64,000 nt of DNA from Streptomyces sp. NBC_00091 (lineage in GTDB: Bacteria; Actinomycetota; Actinomycetes; Streptomycetales; Streptomycetaceae), in the NCBI RefSeq assembly GCF_026343185.1, contig NZ_JAPEMA010000001.1:1116001-1180000 (forward strand), in the 5' to 3' direction. How positions within the stretch are numbered: position 1 is the first letter of the stretch; each line of letters begins with the position of its first letter. The notes below the pieces were generated by a model that saw nothing but the letters and a program-made list of their open reading frames with translations, had not been told where the DNA came from and did not search any database. Positions 46,079-56,169 of the stretch are shown piece by piece. The position numbers and the translations under genes were made by a program.

Positions 46079-47308
46079 TTACGCCCCGTACGGGGGAAAT
46101 CTGCTGGTCAGGTCGGCCACGGCGGTACGCGTTCCGGCCGCCTCGCCGCGCAGCGCGGCCGAGAACAGCTCCGCGATCTCGGCCATCTCCGGCTTGCCCA
46201 TCCCCTGCGTGGTCACCGCCGCGGTGCCCAGGCGGATCCCGCGCTGGTCCCCGTACGGCAGCGCGCAGGTCTCGAGGACGATCCCGGCGGCGGCGAGGCG
46301 GCCCCGCGCGGCCGGCCCGTCGATGCCGAGGCGCGCCGGGTCGGCGCTGATGAGGTGGGTGTCGGTGCCGCCGGTCGTCACGGCGAACCCGCGCTGCTCC
46401 AGGGCCGCGGCCAGGGCCCGGGCGTTGGCGACCACCCGGTGGGCGTACCGGGTGAAGGCCGGGGCGGCCGCCTCCCCGAAGGCCACCGCCTTCGCGGCGA
46501 TGGTGTGCATCTGGGCGCCGCCCTGGGTGAAGGGGAACACCGCCCGGTCGACGCGCTCGGCGAACTCGGCTCCGCACAGGACCATCCCGCCGCGCGGGCC
46601 GCGCAGCACCTTGTGCGTGGTCGCGCAGACCAGGTCCGCGTACGGGACGGGGCTCGGCGCCGCCCCGCCCGCGACCAGCCCGATCGGGTGCGCGGCGTCC
46701 ACGATGAGGTGGGCCCCGACCTCGTCGGCGATCTCGCGGAAGGCCGAGTACTCCAGGTGGCGGGGGTAGGAGATCGACCCGCACACGATGGCCTTGGGCA
46801 GGTGCGTGCGGGCGAGCCGCTGCACCTGCTCGTAGTCGACGAGCCCGGTCTCGGCGTCGACCCCGTACCCGACGAAGTCGAACCAGCGGCCGGAGAAGTT
46901 GGCCGGGGAGCCGTGGGTGAGGTGCCCGCCGTACGGGAGCCCCATGGCCAGGACCGTGTCCCCGGGCCGCAGCAGCGCCGCGTAGGCGGCCAGCACGGCG
47001 GAGGAACCGGAATGCGGCTGCACATTGGCGTGCTCGACCCCGAAGAGCGCCTTGGCCCGCTCCACGGCCACCCGCTCGGCCAGGTCGGCGTACTCGCACC
47101 CCCCGTGGTGGCGGGCGCCGGGATACCCCTCGGCGTACTTGTTGGCGAGCGCGGAGCCCAGCGCCGCGAGCACGGCGGGCGAGGTGAAGTTCTCGGCGGC
47201 GCTCATCTGCAAGGTGGTCGCCTGCCGCTGCCGCTCCCCTTCGAGGATGTCGGCCAGTTGCGGGTCCTGCTGCCGCAGGAGATCTGTGGGCTGCGTGATG
47301 ACGCTCAT
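46079..47308 (-). CDS. glyA: Serine hydroxymethyltransferase
   Basis: A 409-residue PLP enzyme. PLP lysine in ATTHKVLRGPRGG; YAEGYPGARHHGGCEYAD near the N-terminus; SAAENFTSPAV as substrate motif; VQPHSGSSAVLAAYAALL. Converts serine and tetrahydrofolate to glycine and methylene-THF. Streptomyces usually carries more than one glyA; this looks like the glyA2-type copy next to the atp region. Confidence 0.93.
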   Translation of the reverse strand: MSVITQPTDLLRQQDPQLADILEGERQRQATTLQMSAAENFTSPAVLAALGSALANKYAEGYPGARHHGGCEYADLAERVAVERAKALFGVEHANVQPHSGSSAVLAAYAALLRPGDTVLAMGLPYGGHLTHGSPANFSGRWFDFVGYGVDAETGLVDYEQVQRLARTHLPKAIVCGSISYPRHLEYSAFREIADEVGAHLIVDAAHPIGLVAGGAAPSPVPYADLVCATTHKVLRGPRGGMVLCGAEFAERVDRAVFPFTQGGAQMHTIAAKAVAFGEAAAPAFTRYAHRVVANARALAAALEQRGFAVTTGGTDTHLISADPARLGIDGPAARGRLAAAGIVLETCALPYGDQRGIRLGTAAVTTQGMGKPEMAEIAELFSAALRGEAAGTRTAVADLTSRFPPYGA

Positions 47309-47400
47309 GGCGCGACTCCAGGGGGCTCCCCATCAAGTACCAGCCACGATAGCCCCGCCCCTCTTTCCGCGCCGCCCCGGAATTTCAGCCCCGCCTGGCG

Positions 47401-47510
47401 GTAGCTGGGGGAGTTCGAGGCGCGGGGTCCGGGGCGGAGCCCCGGGAAACGGTGAAAGGGCGGGGCGGGGAGAGGCTCCGCGCAGCGGCACCCAGCCGCA
47501 CCCGCAGGAC
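47401..47510. repeat. Extragenic GC-rich repeat, copy 3
   Basis: Immediately downstream of the phosphatase-like stop. Contains GGGGTCCGGGGCGGAGCCCC, AACGGTGAAAGGGCGGGG and GGCTCCGCGCAGCGGC, the same words as copies 1 and 2. Confidence 0.65.
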
Positions 47511-48146
47511 TCAGTGGGAGTCGGTGACGCCCGTCAGGGCCGTGACCACAGGGTCCAGCGCCTGGTTGATTTCGTCGCCGATCGACCGGAAGAAGGTGAT
47601 GGGCGCCCCGTACGGGTCGTACACCTCGTCGGCGTCGGCGGACGGTGCGAGCAGCCAGCCGCGCAGCGCCGCGGCGGCCCGTACCAGCGCCCGTGCCCGC
47701 TCCGCCATGCCGTCGTCCAGCGGCGGCAGCGTGGCCGGGTCTATGGCCCGCACCAGCCGGGTGAACTCCTTCAGCGTGAAGGTCCGCAGCCCGGCGGAGT
47801 GGCCCATGGAGATGACCTGCGCCCGGTGGTCCCGCGTGGCGGTGAGCACCAGGTCGGCGCGTATGACGTGCTCGTCCAGCAGTTCCCGCCCGGTGAACCC
47901 GGACGCATCGGCCCCGAAGTCGGCGAGGACGGCGGCCGCGTTGGCCTCCATCGGTGCGCCCTCGTGGCCCCAGGTGCCCGCGCTCTCCACGATGAGGTCG
48001 CCGGCCGGCAGGCCGAGGACGCCCAGCCGGTGCGACAGCGCGTGCCGCGTCAGCCGCTCGGTGATGGGCGAGCGGCACACATTGCCGGTGCTGACGTGGA
48101 GTATGCGGAAGGACTGAGTCGCTATGCCACGCCCCTGAGGGCTCAC
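47511..48146 (-). CDS. Low-molecular-weight phosphatase-like protein lacking the nucleophilic Cys
   Basis: A 211-residue protein, GTG 48146 overlapping the tsaC stop. The P-loop reads ILHVSTGNVCRSPITERL. Active family members read V-C-x-G-N-x-C-R-S; here the first, catalytic cysteine is Ser19 (AGC), whereas C24 and R25 remain. The DP loop is present (VYDPYGAPITFF). It may therefore bind but not hydrolyse phosphotyrosine-like ligands, or use altered chemistry. Downstream partner of tsaC and prmC in what looks like a single operon. Confidence 0.85.
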   Translation of the reverse strand: MSPQGRGIATQSFRILHVSTGNVCRSPITERLTRHALSHRLGVLGLPAGDLIVESAGTWGHEGAPMEANAAAVLADFGADASGFTGRELLDEHVIRADLVLTATRDHRAQVISMGHSAGLRTFTLKEFTRLVRAIDPATLPPLDDGMAERARALVRAAAALRGWLLAPSADADEVYDPYGAPITFFRSIGDEINQALDPVVTALTGVTDSH

Positions 48147-48790
48147 GGAGCCACCTCGAGGTCGGGTACGACCTCCCGCAGCTTCTCGGCGGTCAGCGCC
48201 CCCTCGCGCAGCAGTACGGGAACCTTCCCGGTGACGTCGACGATCGACGAGGGCTCCGTGCTCGGGGTCGGCCCGCCGTCCAGGTACACGGAGACGGAGT
48301 CGCCCAGCATCTCGCGCGCCGCGTCGCAGTCCGCCGGCGCGGGGTGCCCGGAGATGTTCGCCGAGGACACGGCCATCGGGCCGACCTCGGTCAGCAGCTC
48401 GATCGCGACGGGGTGCAGGGGCATGCGTACGGCCACGGTCCCGCGGGTCTCCCCCAGGTCCCACGCCAGCGAGGGCTGGTGCCTGGCGACGAGCGTGAGC
48501 CCGCCCGGCCAGAAGGCGTCGACGAGCTCCCACGCCTGCTCGGAGAAGTCCGTGACCAGGCCGTGCAGGGTGTTCGGGGAGCCGATGAGGACAGGGGTGG
48601 GCATGTTGCGGCCGCGCCCCTTGGCGGCGAGCAGGTCGCCGACGGCCTCTGCGCTGAAGGCGTCCGCACCGATGCCGTACAGGGTGTCGGTGGGCAGCAC
48701 GACGAGCTCACCGCGGCGCACGGCGGATGCCGCTTCACGCAGACCCGTCTTACGGTCCGTCGCGTCGTTGCAGTCGTATCGCCGGGCCAT
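48143..48790 (-). CDS. tsaC: L-threonylcarbamoyladenylate synthase
   Basis: A 215-residue Sua5/YrdC-domain protein. VVLPTDTLYGIGADAFS and KGRGRNMPTPVLIGS form the active groove, with VGPMAVSSANISGHPAP further on. Makes threonylcarbamoyl-AMP for t6A37 of tRNA. It lacks the extra Sua5 C-terminal domain. Overlaps the phosphatase-like gene by GTGA. Confidence 0.94.
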   Translation of the reverse strand: MARRYDCNDATDRKTGLREAASAVRRGELVVLPTDTLYGIGADAFSAEAVGDLLAAKGRGRNMPTPVLIGSPNTLHGLVTDFSEQAWELVDAFWPGGLTLVARHQPSLAWDLGETRGTVAVRMPLHPVAIELLTEVGPMAVSSANISGHPAPADCDAAREMLGDSVSVYLDGGPTPSTEPSSIVDVTGKVPVLLREGALTAEKLREVVPDLEVAP

Positions 48791-48842
48791 CAGCGGGCCT
48801 CCTCGTGCAGCGGGGTGGTGTCGGGTCGGGGGGTCGCGCGGA

Positions 48843-49688
48843 TCACGGCATGGCCTTGCGGGCGGTCGCGAAGCGCGGGCGGTTGTTCAGGTCGGGGTGG
48901 TCGGCGGCGTCGGCCCAGCCCCGCTCGTCGGCGAAGATCCACGGCACCTGGCCGCCCTGGGTGTCGGCGTGCTCGATCACGACGATGCCGCCGGGCCGCA
49001 GCAGCCGGTGGGCGGTGCGCTCGATGCCCCGGATGGTGTCGAGGCCGTCCTCCCCGGAGAACAGCGCCATCTCGGGGTCGTGGTCCCGGGCCTCGGGGGC
49101 CACGTACTCCCACTCGGTGAGCGGGATGTACGGCGGGTTGGAGATGACCAGGTCGACCTGTCCGTCCAGCTCGGGCAGCGCGCTGAGCGCGTCGCCCTGG
49201 TGGACGGTGACCCGGGAGCCCTCGGCGTTCTTCCGGGTCCAGCGCAGCGCGTCCTCGGACAGCTCCACGGCGTGCACGCGCGAACGCGGCACTTCCTGGG
49301 CCATGGCGAGCGCGATGGCGCCGGAGCCGGTGCACAGGTCCACGATCAGCGGCTCGACCACGTCCATGGCCCGGACGGCGTGTATGGCCCAGTCCACGAC
49401 CGACTCGGTCTCGGGCCGGGGCACGAAGACCCCGGGGCCGACCTGGAGCTCCAGGTACCGGAAGAAGGCGCGGCCGGTGATGTGCTGGAGCGGTTCACGC
49501 GCCTCGCGGCGGGCGACGGCCTCCCAGTAGCGGGCGTCGAAGTCCGCGTCCTTGACGTGGTGCAGTTCCCCCCGCTTGACGCCGTGCACGAAGGCCGCGA
49601 GCTCCTCCGCGTCGAAACGCGGTGAGGGCACGCCTGCGGCGGCCAGCCGCTGGGTGGCCTGGGCCACCTCGGCAAGCAGCAAGTTCAC
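48843..49688 (-). CDS. prmC: Release-factor glutamine methyltransferase
   Basis: A 281-residue SAM-dependent enzyme. N-terminal helical domain (PSPRFDAEELAAFVHGVKRG), SAM site DLCTGSGAIALAMA, and catalytic NPPY in VISNPPYIPLTEWE. Methylates the Gln of the GGQ motif of release factors; prfA, its substrate gene, is directly upstream. Confidence 0.96.
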   Translation of the reverse strand: MNLLLAEVAQATQRLAAAGVPSPRFDAEELAAFVHGVKRGELHHVKDADFDARYWEAVARREAREPLQHITGRAFFRYLELQVGPGVFVPRPETESVVDWAIHAVRAMDVVEPLIVDLCTGSGAIALAMAQEVPRSRVHAVELSEDALRWTRKNAEGSRVTVHQGDALSALPELDGQVDLVISNPPYIPLTEWEYVAPEARDHDPEMALFSGEDGLDTIRGIERTAHRLLRPGGIVVIEHADTQGGQVPWIFADERGWADAADHPDLNNRPRFATARKAMP

Positions 49689-49730
49689 GCTGGTCCTCCG
49701 GGCTGCTGTCGTACGGGGGGAATGCGAAGG

Positions 49731-50810
49731 TCAGTGCGCGGCCGCGAGCTTCGCCGCGGAATCCGTGTCGACACAGGCCTGGATGACCGCGTCGAGGTCG
49801 CCGTCGAGCACCTGGTCCAAGTTGTACGCCTTGAAACCGGTCCGGTGGTCCGAGATCCGGTTTTCCGGGTAGTTGTACGTACGGATCTTCTCCGAGCGGT
49901 CCACGCTGCGGACCTGGCTGCGGCGCACGTCGGAGGCCTCCTGCTCGGCGGCTTCCTGGGCGGCGGCCAGCAGGCGCGAGCGCAGGATGCGCATGGCCTG
50001 CTCCTTGTTCTGGAGCTGGCTCTTCTCGTTCTGGCAGGAGGCGACCACACCGGTCGGCAGGTGCGTGATGCGCACGGCCGAGTCGGTGGTGTTGACGGAC
50101 TGGCCGCCGGGGCCCGAGGAGCGGTACACGTCGATGCGGAGGTCGTTCATGTTGATCTCGACCTCGACCTCCTCGGCCTCCGGGGTGACGAGCACGCCGG
50201 CGGCGGAGGTGTGGATGCGGCCCTGGGACTCGGTGGCCGGCACGCGCTGGACGCGGTGCACGCCGCCCTCGTACTTCAGGCGGGCCCACACGCCCTGGCC
50301 GGGCTCGGTCGCGCCGTTGCCGCCCTTGGTGCGGACGGAGACCTGGACGTCCTTGTAACCGCCGAGCTCGGACTCGGTGGCGTCGATGATCTCGGTCTTC
50401 CAGCCCACGCGCTCGGCGTAGCGCAGGTACATGCGCAGCAGGTCACCGGCGAAGAGGGCGGACTCGTCGCCGCCGGCGCCGGCCTTGACCTCCAGGAGCA
50501 CGTCCTTGTCGTCGCTGGGGTCGCGGGGGACGAGCAGCAGGCGGAGCTTCTCGGTGAGCTCCTCGCGCTGCGCGCTCAGTTCCTTGACCTCGGCGGCGAA
50601 ATCGGGGTCGTCGGCCGCCAGCTCCTTGGCCGTCTCGATGTCCTCGGCCGACTGCTTCCACGCACGGAAGGTCGCGACGATCGGGGTCAGCTCCGCGTAG
50701 CGCTTGTTCAGCTTGCGGGCATTGGCCTGATCGGAGTGGACCGAAGGGTCGGCGAGCTTCGTCTCGAGGTCGGCGTGCTCGCCGACCAGGTCCTCGACCG
50801 CTTCGAACAT
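49731..50810 (-). CDS. prfA: Peptide chain release factor 1
   Basis: A 359-residue RF1. GGQ loop in [20 protein letters not shown], codon-recognition region [17 protein letters not shown], helical N-terminal domain. Reads UAA and UAG stops. Ends 42 bases before prmC. Confidence 0.97.
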   Translation of the reverse strand: MFEAVEDLVGEHADLETKLADPSVHSDQANARKLNKRYAELTPIVATFRAWKQSAEDIETAKELAADDPDFAAEVKELSAQREELTEKLRLLLVPRDPSDDKDVLLEVKAGAGGDESALFAGDLLRMYLRYAERVGWKTEIIDATESELGGYKDVQVSVRTKGGNGATEPGQGVWARLKYEGGVHRVQRVPATESQGRIHTSAAGVLVTPEAEEVEVEINMNDLRIDVYRSSGPGGQSVNTTDSAVRITHLPTGVVASCQNEKSQLQNKEQAMRILRSRLLAAAQEAAEQEASDVRRSQVRSVDRSEKIRTYNYPENRISDHRTGFKAYNLDQVLDGDLDAVIQACVDTDSAAKLAAAH

Positions 50811-50867
50811 CGGATGCTCCTGTGGTGAAAGTCAAAAATGGGCTGGGCTTGGCGACACGACGACAAA

Positions 50868-50920
50868 GGCGCCGGTCCGGCCGCCCCCGCGTGATCAGGG
50901 GGCGGCCGGTGACCGGCGCC
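50868..50920. terminator. Terminator between rpmE and prfA
   Basis: GGCGCCGGTC...GGCCGCCCCC (50868-50888) pairs with GGGGGCGGCC...GACCGGCGCC (50898-50920), one bulge, 9-nt loop. Confidence 0.85.
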
Positions 50921-50929
50921 TGGGTCGCG

Positions 50930-51148
50930 CTACTTCTTGGCCGCACCCTTGCCGAAGCGGGCCTCGAAGCGGGCCACACGGCCACCGGTGTCGAGGATCT
51001 TCTGCTTGCCCGTGTAGAACGGGTGGCACTCGGAGCAGACCTCGGCACGGATGGTGCCCTCGGTCAGGGTGCTACGGGTGGTGAACGACGCGCCACAGGT
51101 GCAGCTGACCTGGGTCTCGACGTACTCGGGGTGAACTTCGCGCTTCAA
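50930..51148 (-). CDS. rpmE: Ribosomal protein L31 (zinc-binding form)
   Basis: A 72-residue L31 with all four cysteines, C16, C18, C38 and C41 ([22 protein letters not shown]), so the zinc-containing C+ form rather than the zinc-independent paralogue. Own promoter upstream. Confidence 0.97.
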   Translation of the reverse strand: MKREVHPEYVETQVSCTCGASFTTRSTLTEGTIRAEVCSECHPFYTGKQKILDTGGRVARFEARFGKGAAKK

Positions 51149-51224
51149 GGTGTCTCCTAGATTCGGGAGGGCGCCGGGTCGCAGGAGCCGAATTGCGCAC
51201 TGCGTGAACCGGGGCCGACAGACC

Positions 51225-51252
51225 AGTCTGCCAGGACCGGGCCGCCTGTCAA
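51225..51252 (-). promoter_or_regulatory. rpmE promoter
   Basis: On the minus strand TTGACA (51252-51247), 16 bp, CAGACT (51230-51225), about 70 bases before the rpmE start. The -10 overlaps the palindrome CAGACTGGTCTG. 51149-51309 holds nothing else. Confidence 0.6.
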
Positions 51253-51309
51253 AATTCTGAGAACGCTCCCCTCAACAGGGAGGGTCCCGCATTCATTCCC
51301 GCCGCGCGG

Positions 51310-52413
51310 CTACTGGACGATCGAACCGGCGTCGCTCTTGTCCCCGGTCGAGTTCTCGGTGGCTTCCGCGGGAACCGGCCGGTCGGCCAGCAGGGCGTCC
51401 CAGACCATCTTGGACTCCTTGGCGAGGGGCGCGACGCGGTCCTTGTCGAGCGGGTCCCGCTTCACCGGCAGGGTGATCATGTGCATGTTCTCGGCGGTGA
51501 TGCCCTGGAGACCCTGGGCGAAGCCCGCGAGGGACTTCACGTCGCCGAGCGACCTGTCGGTGGTGATCGCCTTGGTGGCGGAGTCGGCGAGGTTGTACAG
51601 CTTCTTCGGGTTCTCGAAGACGCCGATGCCCTTGACCTGCTTGATCAGCGCCTTGATGAAGGCCTGCTGGAGCTGTATTCGGCCCAGGTCGCTGCCGTCG
51701 CCGACGCTCTTGCGGGTGCGGACGAGGCCGAGGGACTGCTCCCCGTTGAGCGTGTGGGGGCCGGGCGGGAGGTCGAGGTGGCTGCCGCTGTCCTTGATCG
51801 GCTTCGTCGTCGTGAGCGGGACCCCGCCGAGGTTGTCGATGATCTTCTTGAAGCCCGTGAAGTCGACCTCGATGTAGTGGTCCATGCGGATCCCCGACAT
51901 CGACTCGACGGTCTTGACGGTGCAGGCGGCCCCGCCGATGGTGAAGGCCTCGTTGAACTGCGCGCGCTGCCGGCCGGGGTCGGTCTTCCCCTTGCCCGTG
52001 GGACAGGCGGGCCGCGCGAGCATCGTGTCGCGCGGGATCGATATGACGCTGGCCTGCTTGTGGCCCTCGTACAGGTGGATGATCATCGCCGTGTCGGAGC
52101 GGGCCGAACCGCCGTCGTCCGCGCCGTACTCGCTGTTCGCCCCGCCCCGGGAGTCGGAGCCGAGGACGAGGATGTCCATGGAGCCGTTGTCGACGTTGGG
52201 CGGGCGGTCCTTGCCCAGGGCCTGGTCGATGTCGACGGTCTTCAGGTTCCCGTTGAGCTTGAAGTAGAACCAGCCGAGGCCGCCACCGCCCAGCAGCACC
52301 ACCCCTGCGGCGGTCCACGCGGCGATGGTGAGGGCCCTGCGGCGCTGCGGCGGTTTGCGTCGGCTGCGCCGGCGTGCGGCACGGCTGCCGCTGGCCCTGT
52401 TGTCCTGGCTCAT
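51310..52413 (-). CDS. LCP (LytR-CpsA-Psr) family cell-wall ligase
   Basis: A 367-residue membrane-anchored protein, ATG 52413 after GAGGAG. Arg-rich cytoplasmic start (RRRSRRKPPQRRRALTIAAW), one helix (WTAAGVVLLGGGGLGWFYF), then the LCP domain with DILVLGSDSRGG, RSDTAMIIHL, VISIPRDTML and LGLVRTRKSVGDGSDLGR. Attaches wall polymers to peptidoglycan. Confidence 0.93.
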   Translation of the reverse strand: MSQDNRASGSRAARRRSRRKPPQRRRALTIAAWTAAGVVLLGGGGLGWFYFKLNGNLKTVDIDQALGKDRPPNVDNGSMDILVLGSDSRGGANSEYGADDGGSARSDTAMIIHLYEGHKQASVISIPRDTMLARPACPTGKGKTDPGRQRAQFNEAFTIGGAACTVKTVESMSGIRMDHYIEVDFTGFKKIIDNLGGVPLTTTKPIKDSGSHLDLPPGPHTLNGEQSLGLVRTRKSVGDGSDLGRIQLQQAFIKALIKQVKGIGVFENPKKLYNLADSATKAITTDRSLGDVKSLAGFAQGLQGITAENMHMITLPVKRDPLDKDRVAPLAKESKMVWDALLADRPVPAEATENSTGDKSDAGSIVQ

Positions 52414-52641
52414 GCTCTCCTCGGTCCTGACTCCGGTGCCCGCTGTTCTCTCACACAGACGGACGAGCGCGTTCCAGGGTTCCACGGCTCGGGCTGAGCA
52501 CCGCACGCCCCGTCCGGACCGCCGGGTTCGCCGTGGGGTCCGCGCATCACCGGGCCTGCCTTGGGTTTCATGGCCGGACGCGAGGCCGCGTACGGAGGTT
52601 TACGGGCGGCGGGAATGTGGCGAAGGTCGCAGAAACGGAGC

Positions 52642-52669
52642 CGCCCCCGCCGCGAATGCGGCGGGGGCG
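52642..52669. terminator. rho terminator
   Basis: CGCCCCCGCCGC pairs perfectly with GCGGCGGGGGCG around GAAT, 20 bases past the rho stop. Confidence 0.88.
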
Positions 52670-52689
52670 ACTGCGTTCAGGCGACCCGG

Positions 52690-54816
52690 TCAGTCGTCGT
52701 TCTTGCCGGCCGGGGTCGTCTTGGCGATCTGCATCAGGAACTCGGCGTTCGACTTCGTCTGCTTCATCTTGTCGAGCAGCAGCTCGATCGCCTGCTGCGA
52801 GTCGAGCGCGTGCAGCACCCGGCGCAGCTTCCAGACGATGGCGAGCTCCTCCGCGTTGAGGAGGATCTCCTCCTTGCGGGTGCCCGACGGGTCGACGTCG
52901 ACGGCCGGGAAGATGCGCTTGTCGGCGAGCTTGCGGTCGAGCTTGAGCTCCATGTTGCCGGTGCCCTTGAACTCCTCGAAGATCACCTCGTCCATGCGCG
53001 AGCCGGTGTCGACCAGCGCGGTGGCCAGGATGGTCAGCGAGCCGCCGTCCTCGATGTTGCGCGCGGCACCGAAGAAGCGCTTCGGCGGGTACAGCGCGGT
53101 CGAGTCGACACCACCGGACAGGATGCGGCCGGAGGCGGGAGCCGCGAGGTTGTACGCACGGCCCAGACGGGTGATGGAGTCCAGCAGGACGACCACGTCG
53201 TGACCCAGCTCGACGAGGCGCTTGGCGCGCTCGATGGCCAGCTCGGCGACGGTGGTGTGGTCCTCGGCCGGGCGGTCGAAGGTCGAGGAGATGACCTCGC
53301 CCTTGACCGACCGCTGCATGTCGGTGACCTCTTCCGGACGCTCGTCGACCAGGACGACCATCAGGTGGCACTCGGGGTTGTTGGTGGTGATCGCGTTGGC
53401 GATCGCCTGCATGATCATGGTCTTGCCGGTCTTCGGCGGGGCCACGATCAGACCGCGCTGGCCCTTGCCGATCGGCGACACGAGGTCGATGATGCGGGTG
53501 GTCAGCACCCCCGGGTCGGTCTCCAGACGGAGCCGGTCCTGCGGGTAGAGCGGGGTCAGCTTCTGGAACTCCGGGCGTCCGCGGCCGGATTCGGGCGCCA
53601 TGCCGTTGACGGAGTCCAGGCGCACGAGGGCGTTGAACTTCTCGCGGCGCTCGCCGTCCTTGGGCTGGCGGACCGCACCGGTGGTGTGGTCGCCCTTGCG
53701 GAGCCCGGCCTTGCGGACCTGGGCGAGGGAGACGTACACGTCGTTCGGACCGGGCAGGTAGCCGGAGGTCCGGATGAACGCGTAGTTGTCGAGGATGTCG
53801 AGGATGCCCGCGACGGGGATCAGCACGTCGTCGTCGGCGACCTGCGGCTCGGCCGGCGCGAACTCGTCACGGCCACGACGGCCACGGCGGTCGCGGTAGC
53901 GGCCACGACGGCCGCGACGGCCGTCCTCGTCGAAGTCGTCCTGCGGGCCGTTGTCCTGACGGTCCTGCCGGCCCTGCTGACCCTGGCCCCGGCCGCCGCC
54001 CTGCTGCTGGCGGTCGGCGCGCTCCTGACGGTCGGCGCGCTCCTGGCGGCCACCGCCCTGCTGGCCCTGGCCGGCCTGCGGCTGGCCCTGCTCGTCGGCC
54101 TTGGCGCCGCGCTCACGGCGACCCTGACGGTCACCGCGCTCGCCACGCTCACCGCGCTCACCGCGCTCGCCGCGGTCACGGCGGTCGCGGCGGGTACGGC
54201 CCTCGCCGCCCTCCTGCGCCTGGCCCTGGGGCTGGGCGGAGACGGCGGTCGCGGCCTCGGCCTTGGCCTCGGGCTGCGCGGCCGGGGCGGCCTCGGTCTT
54301 CTGCTCGACCTGCACGGCGGCGGGGGCCGAGGACTCCGGGCTGCCGGAAGGAGCGGTCGCCCGACGACGGCGGCGCTCGCCGACGGGGGCGTCCTCTCCC
54401 CCACGCTCGGCTTCGCTCGCGCGGGAGGGGCCCCCAGCCGGCTGGCCGGGGATCTCGATCTGCGGCTGCGCGGCGGTCTTCTCGGCGGGCGCCGCGGCGG
54501 CGGCCTCGCCCGTACGGGCCTTGCTGGTGGCGCGGCGCTTCGGCTTGGCCTCGGCGGCGTCGGCGGCGGGAGCCGCGGCGGCGGCCTTGGGGGCGCTGCC
54601 GCCCTGCGCCTCCTTGATGACCTCGATCAGCTGGCTCTTGCGCATCCGCGCGGTGCCCCTGATACCGAGGCCCGACGCGACCTGCTGCAGCTCGGCCAGG
54701 ACCATGCCCTCGAGGCCGGTGCCGGAGCGGCGACGCTTAGGGGCGGCGCCCGCGGCGGGGGCACTGGTGTCGACGTTGGTGTCGGCAGCGCCCATCAGAT
54801 CGGTGGTGTCGCTCAC
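52690..54816 (-). CDS. rho: Transcription termination factor Rho
   Basis: A 708-residue Rho, GTG 54816 after GGAAGG. Short Rho-N helices ([18 protein letters not shown]), then a long low-complexity insert, roughly residues 70-320, rich in Ala, Glu, Gln, Arg and Gly, then the RNA-binding fold ([20 protein letters not shown]), P-loop APPKTGKT with K465 and R-loop SGGVDSTAL. Actinobacterial Rho proteins carry such inserts, which bind RNA extra-tightly and may drive condensation. A copy of a Streptomyces palindromic repeat lies in frame at 54403-54440. Confidence 0.97.
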   Translation of the reverse strand: MSDTTDLMGAADTNVDTSAPAAGAAPKRRRSGTGLEGMVLAELQQVASGLGIRGTARMRKSQLIEVIKEAQGGSAPKAAAAAPAADAAEAKPKRRATSKARTGEAAAAAPAEKTAAQPQIEIPGQPAGGPSRASEAERGGEDAPVGERRRRRATAPSGSPESSAPAAVQVEQKTEAAPAAQPEAKAEAATAVSAQPQGQAQEGGEGRTRRDRRDRGERGERGERGERGDRQGRRERGAKADEQGQPQAGQGQQGGGRQERADRQERADRQQQGGGRGQGQQGRQDRQDNGPQDDFDEDGRRGRRGRYRDRRGRRGRDEFAPAEPQVADDDVLIPVAGILDILDNYAFIRTSGYLPGPNDVYVSLAQVRKAGLRKGDHTTGAVRQPKDGERREKFNALVRLDSVNGMAPESGRGRPEFQKLTPLYPQDRLRLETDPGVLTTRIIDLVSPIGKGQRGLIVAPPKTGKTMIMQAIANAITTNNPECHLMVVLVDERPEEVTDMQRSVKGEVISSTFDRPAEDHTTVAELAIERAKRLVELGHDVVVLLDSITRLGRAYNLAAPASGRILSGGVDSTALYPPKRFFGAARNIEDGGSLTILATALVDTGSRMDEVIFEEFKGTGNMELKLDRKLADKRIFPAVDVDPSGTRKEEILLNAEELAIVWKLRRVLHALDSQQAIELLLDKMKQTKSNAEFLMQIAKTTPAGKNDD

Positions 54817-55179
54817 GAAGGGTCCTTCCCTGGAGCGGACGTCGGCCTGTCTGGCTCGGCGACCGGTTGTGCTGTCCGACAACAGTCCTAGGTGTGGACC
54901 GTGCCGGGGCGGTGGTCCGCCGGTAGAGATACGGCGGAGAGAAACGTGCATGGTGGTTCCGGCGAGAAGCCCCCGAGCTGGAAGCGTGGGAATGTCACGC
55001 CGATTCCGGAGCGTGCTCGAAACTGCTGGCAGCGATCAAAGCAGTCGGGGAGGCTCCCGGAAGAAATGTGGTCCCGGATGGGGACACTGAGCACCGAGCC
55101 ATGGCGGCTTCGGATGCGCACTTGAGATTAACACTACCGGATCCAACAGACATTCCCCCTCTCAATCACCGGCAATCGC
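54817..55179 (-). other. rho leader and promoter region (no gene)
   Basis: 363 bp upstream of rho with no coding signal. An AT-rich patch at about 55121-55140 (minus strand GGTAGTGTTAATCTCAAGTG) is the likeliest promoter site, giving a leader of some 300 nt, compatible with autogenous control of rho. I see no defined riboswitch. Confidence 0.4.
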
Positions 55180-55222
55180 CCCGCCGGGGCGGGCGGCCTG
55201 CCCGGCCGCCCACCCCGGCGGG
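55180..55222. terminator. thrB terminator
   Basis: GGGCGGCC/GGCCGCCC inner stem and an outer CCGCCGGGG/CCCCGGCGG stem with one mismatch, starting 9 bases past the thrB stop. Confidence 0.85.
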
Positions 55223-55230
55223 CCGTGTCT

Positions 55231-56169
55231 CTAGGACACGGGCTGACCGCCCTGGGCGCCCAGCGGAAGGACGCTCGCGCCCGCGGCGTCGAGGGCGAGC
55301 CGGTTGGCCGCCCACCCCTCGCCCGCGAGCTGCGCGACCTTGTCGGCCGCGCCGTTGTCGACCAGCGCGAGGACCGTGGGGCCCGCGCCGGAGATGACCG
55401 CGGGGATGCCGTCCGCCCGCAGCCGGTTGACGAGTGCCACGCTCTCCGGCATCGCCGGGGAGCGGTACTCCTGGTGCAGCCGGTCCTCGGTGGCGGGCAG
55501 CAGGAACTCGGGACGCCTGGTCATGGCCTCCACGAGCAGGCCCGCGCGGCCCGCGTTCACGGCCGCGTCCACATGCGGGACGGTGCGCGGCAGCAGGCCC
55601 CGCGCGGTTTCGGTCAGGACCGGCTTCGAGGGCACGAAGACCACCGGAACGATGGAATCGGCGGGGTCCATCCGGATCGCCTTGGCGCTGCCCCCGTCCA
55701 TCCAGGCCAGGGTGAAGCCGCCGAGCAGGCAGGCGGCGACGTTGTCGGGGTGGCCCTCGATCTCGGTGGCCAGTTCCAGCAGCGCCGCGTCGTCGAGCTT
55801 GGCCTCCCCGCCTATGGTCACGGCGCGGGCGGCGACGATGCCGGCGCAGATCGCGGCGGAGGAGGAGCCCAGGCCCCGGCCGTGCGGGATGCGGTTGGCG
55901 CAGACGACCTCGAGGCCGCGCGGCTGCCCGCCCAGCAGGTCGAAGGCGGTGCGCATGGAGCGTACGAGGAGGTGGCTCTCGTCCCGCGGGAGGGTGTCGG
56001 CACCCTCACCCGCGATGTCGATGTTCAGGCCGGAGTCGGCCACCCGGACGACCACGTCGTCGTAGAGCCCCAGGGCCAGGCCGAGGGCATCGAAGCCGGG
56101 GCCGAGGTTGGCACTGCTGGCGGGGACGCGCACCCGTACGGCGGCGGCGCGGAACGCTGGACCTGCCAT
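55231..56169 (-). CDS. thrB: Homoserine kinase
   Basis: A 312-residue GHMP kinase. Substrate motif VPASSANLGPGFDALGLALG and ATP loop IPHGRGLGSSSAAICAG. Makes O-phosphohomoserine for ThrC. ATG 56169 chosen; the open frame to 56349 runs into non-coding sequence. Separated from thrC by 327 bp with its own terminator, so thrB has its own promoter. Confidence 0.96.
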   Translation of the reverse strand: MAGPAFRAAAVRVRVPASSANLGPGFDALGLALGLYDDVVVRVADSGLNIDIAGEGADTLPRDESHLLVRSMRTAFDLLGGQPRGLEVVCANRIPHGRGLGSSSAAICAGIVAARAVTIGGEAKLDDAALLELATEIEGHPDNVAACLLGGFTLAWMDGGSAKAIRMDPADSIVPVVFVPSKPVLTETARGLLPRTVPHVDAAVNAGRAGLLVEAMTRRPEFLLPATEDRLHQEYRSPAMPESVALVNRLRADGIPAVISGAGPTVLALVDNGAADKVAQLAGEGWAANRLALDAAGASVLPLGAQGGQPVS

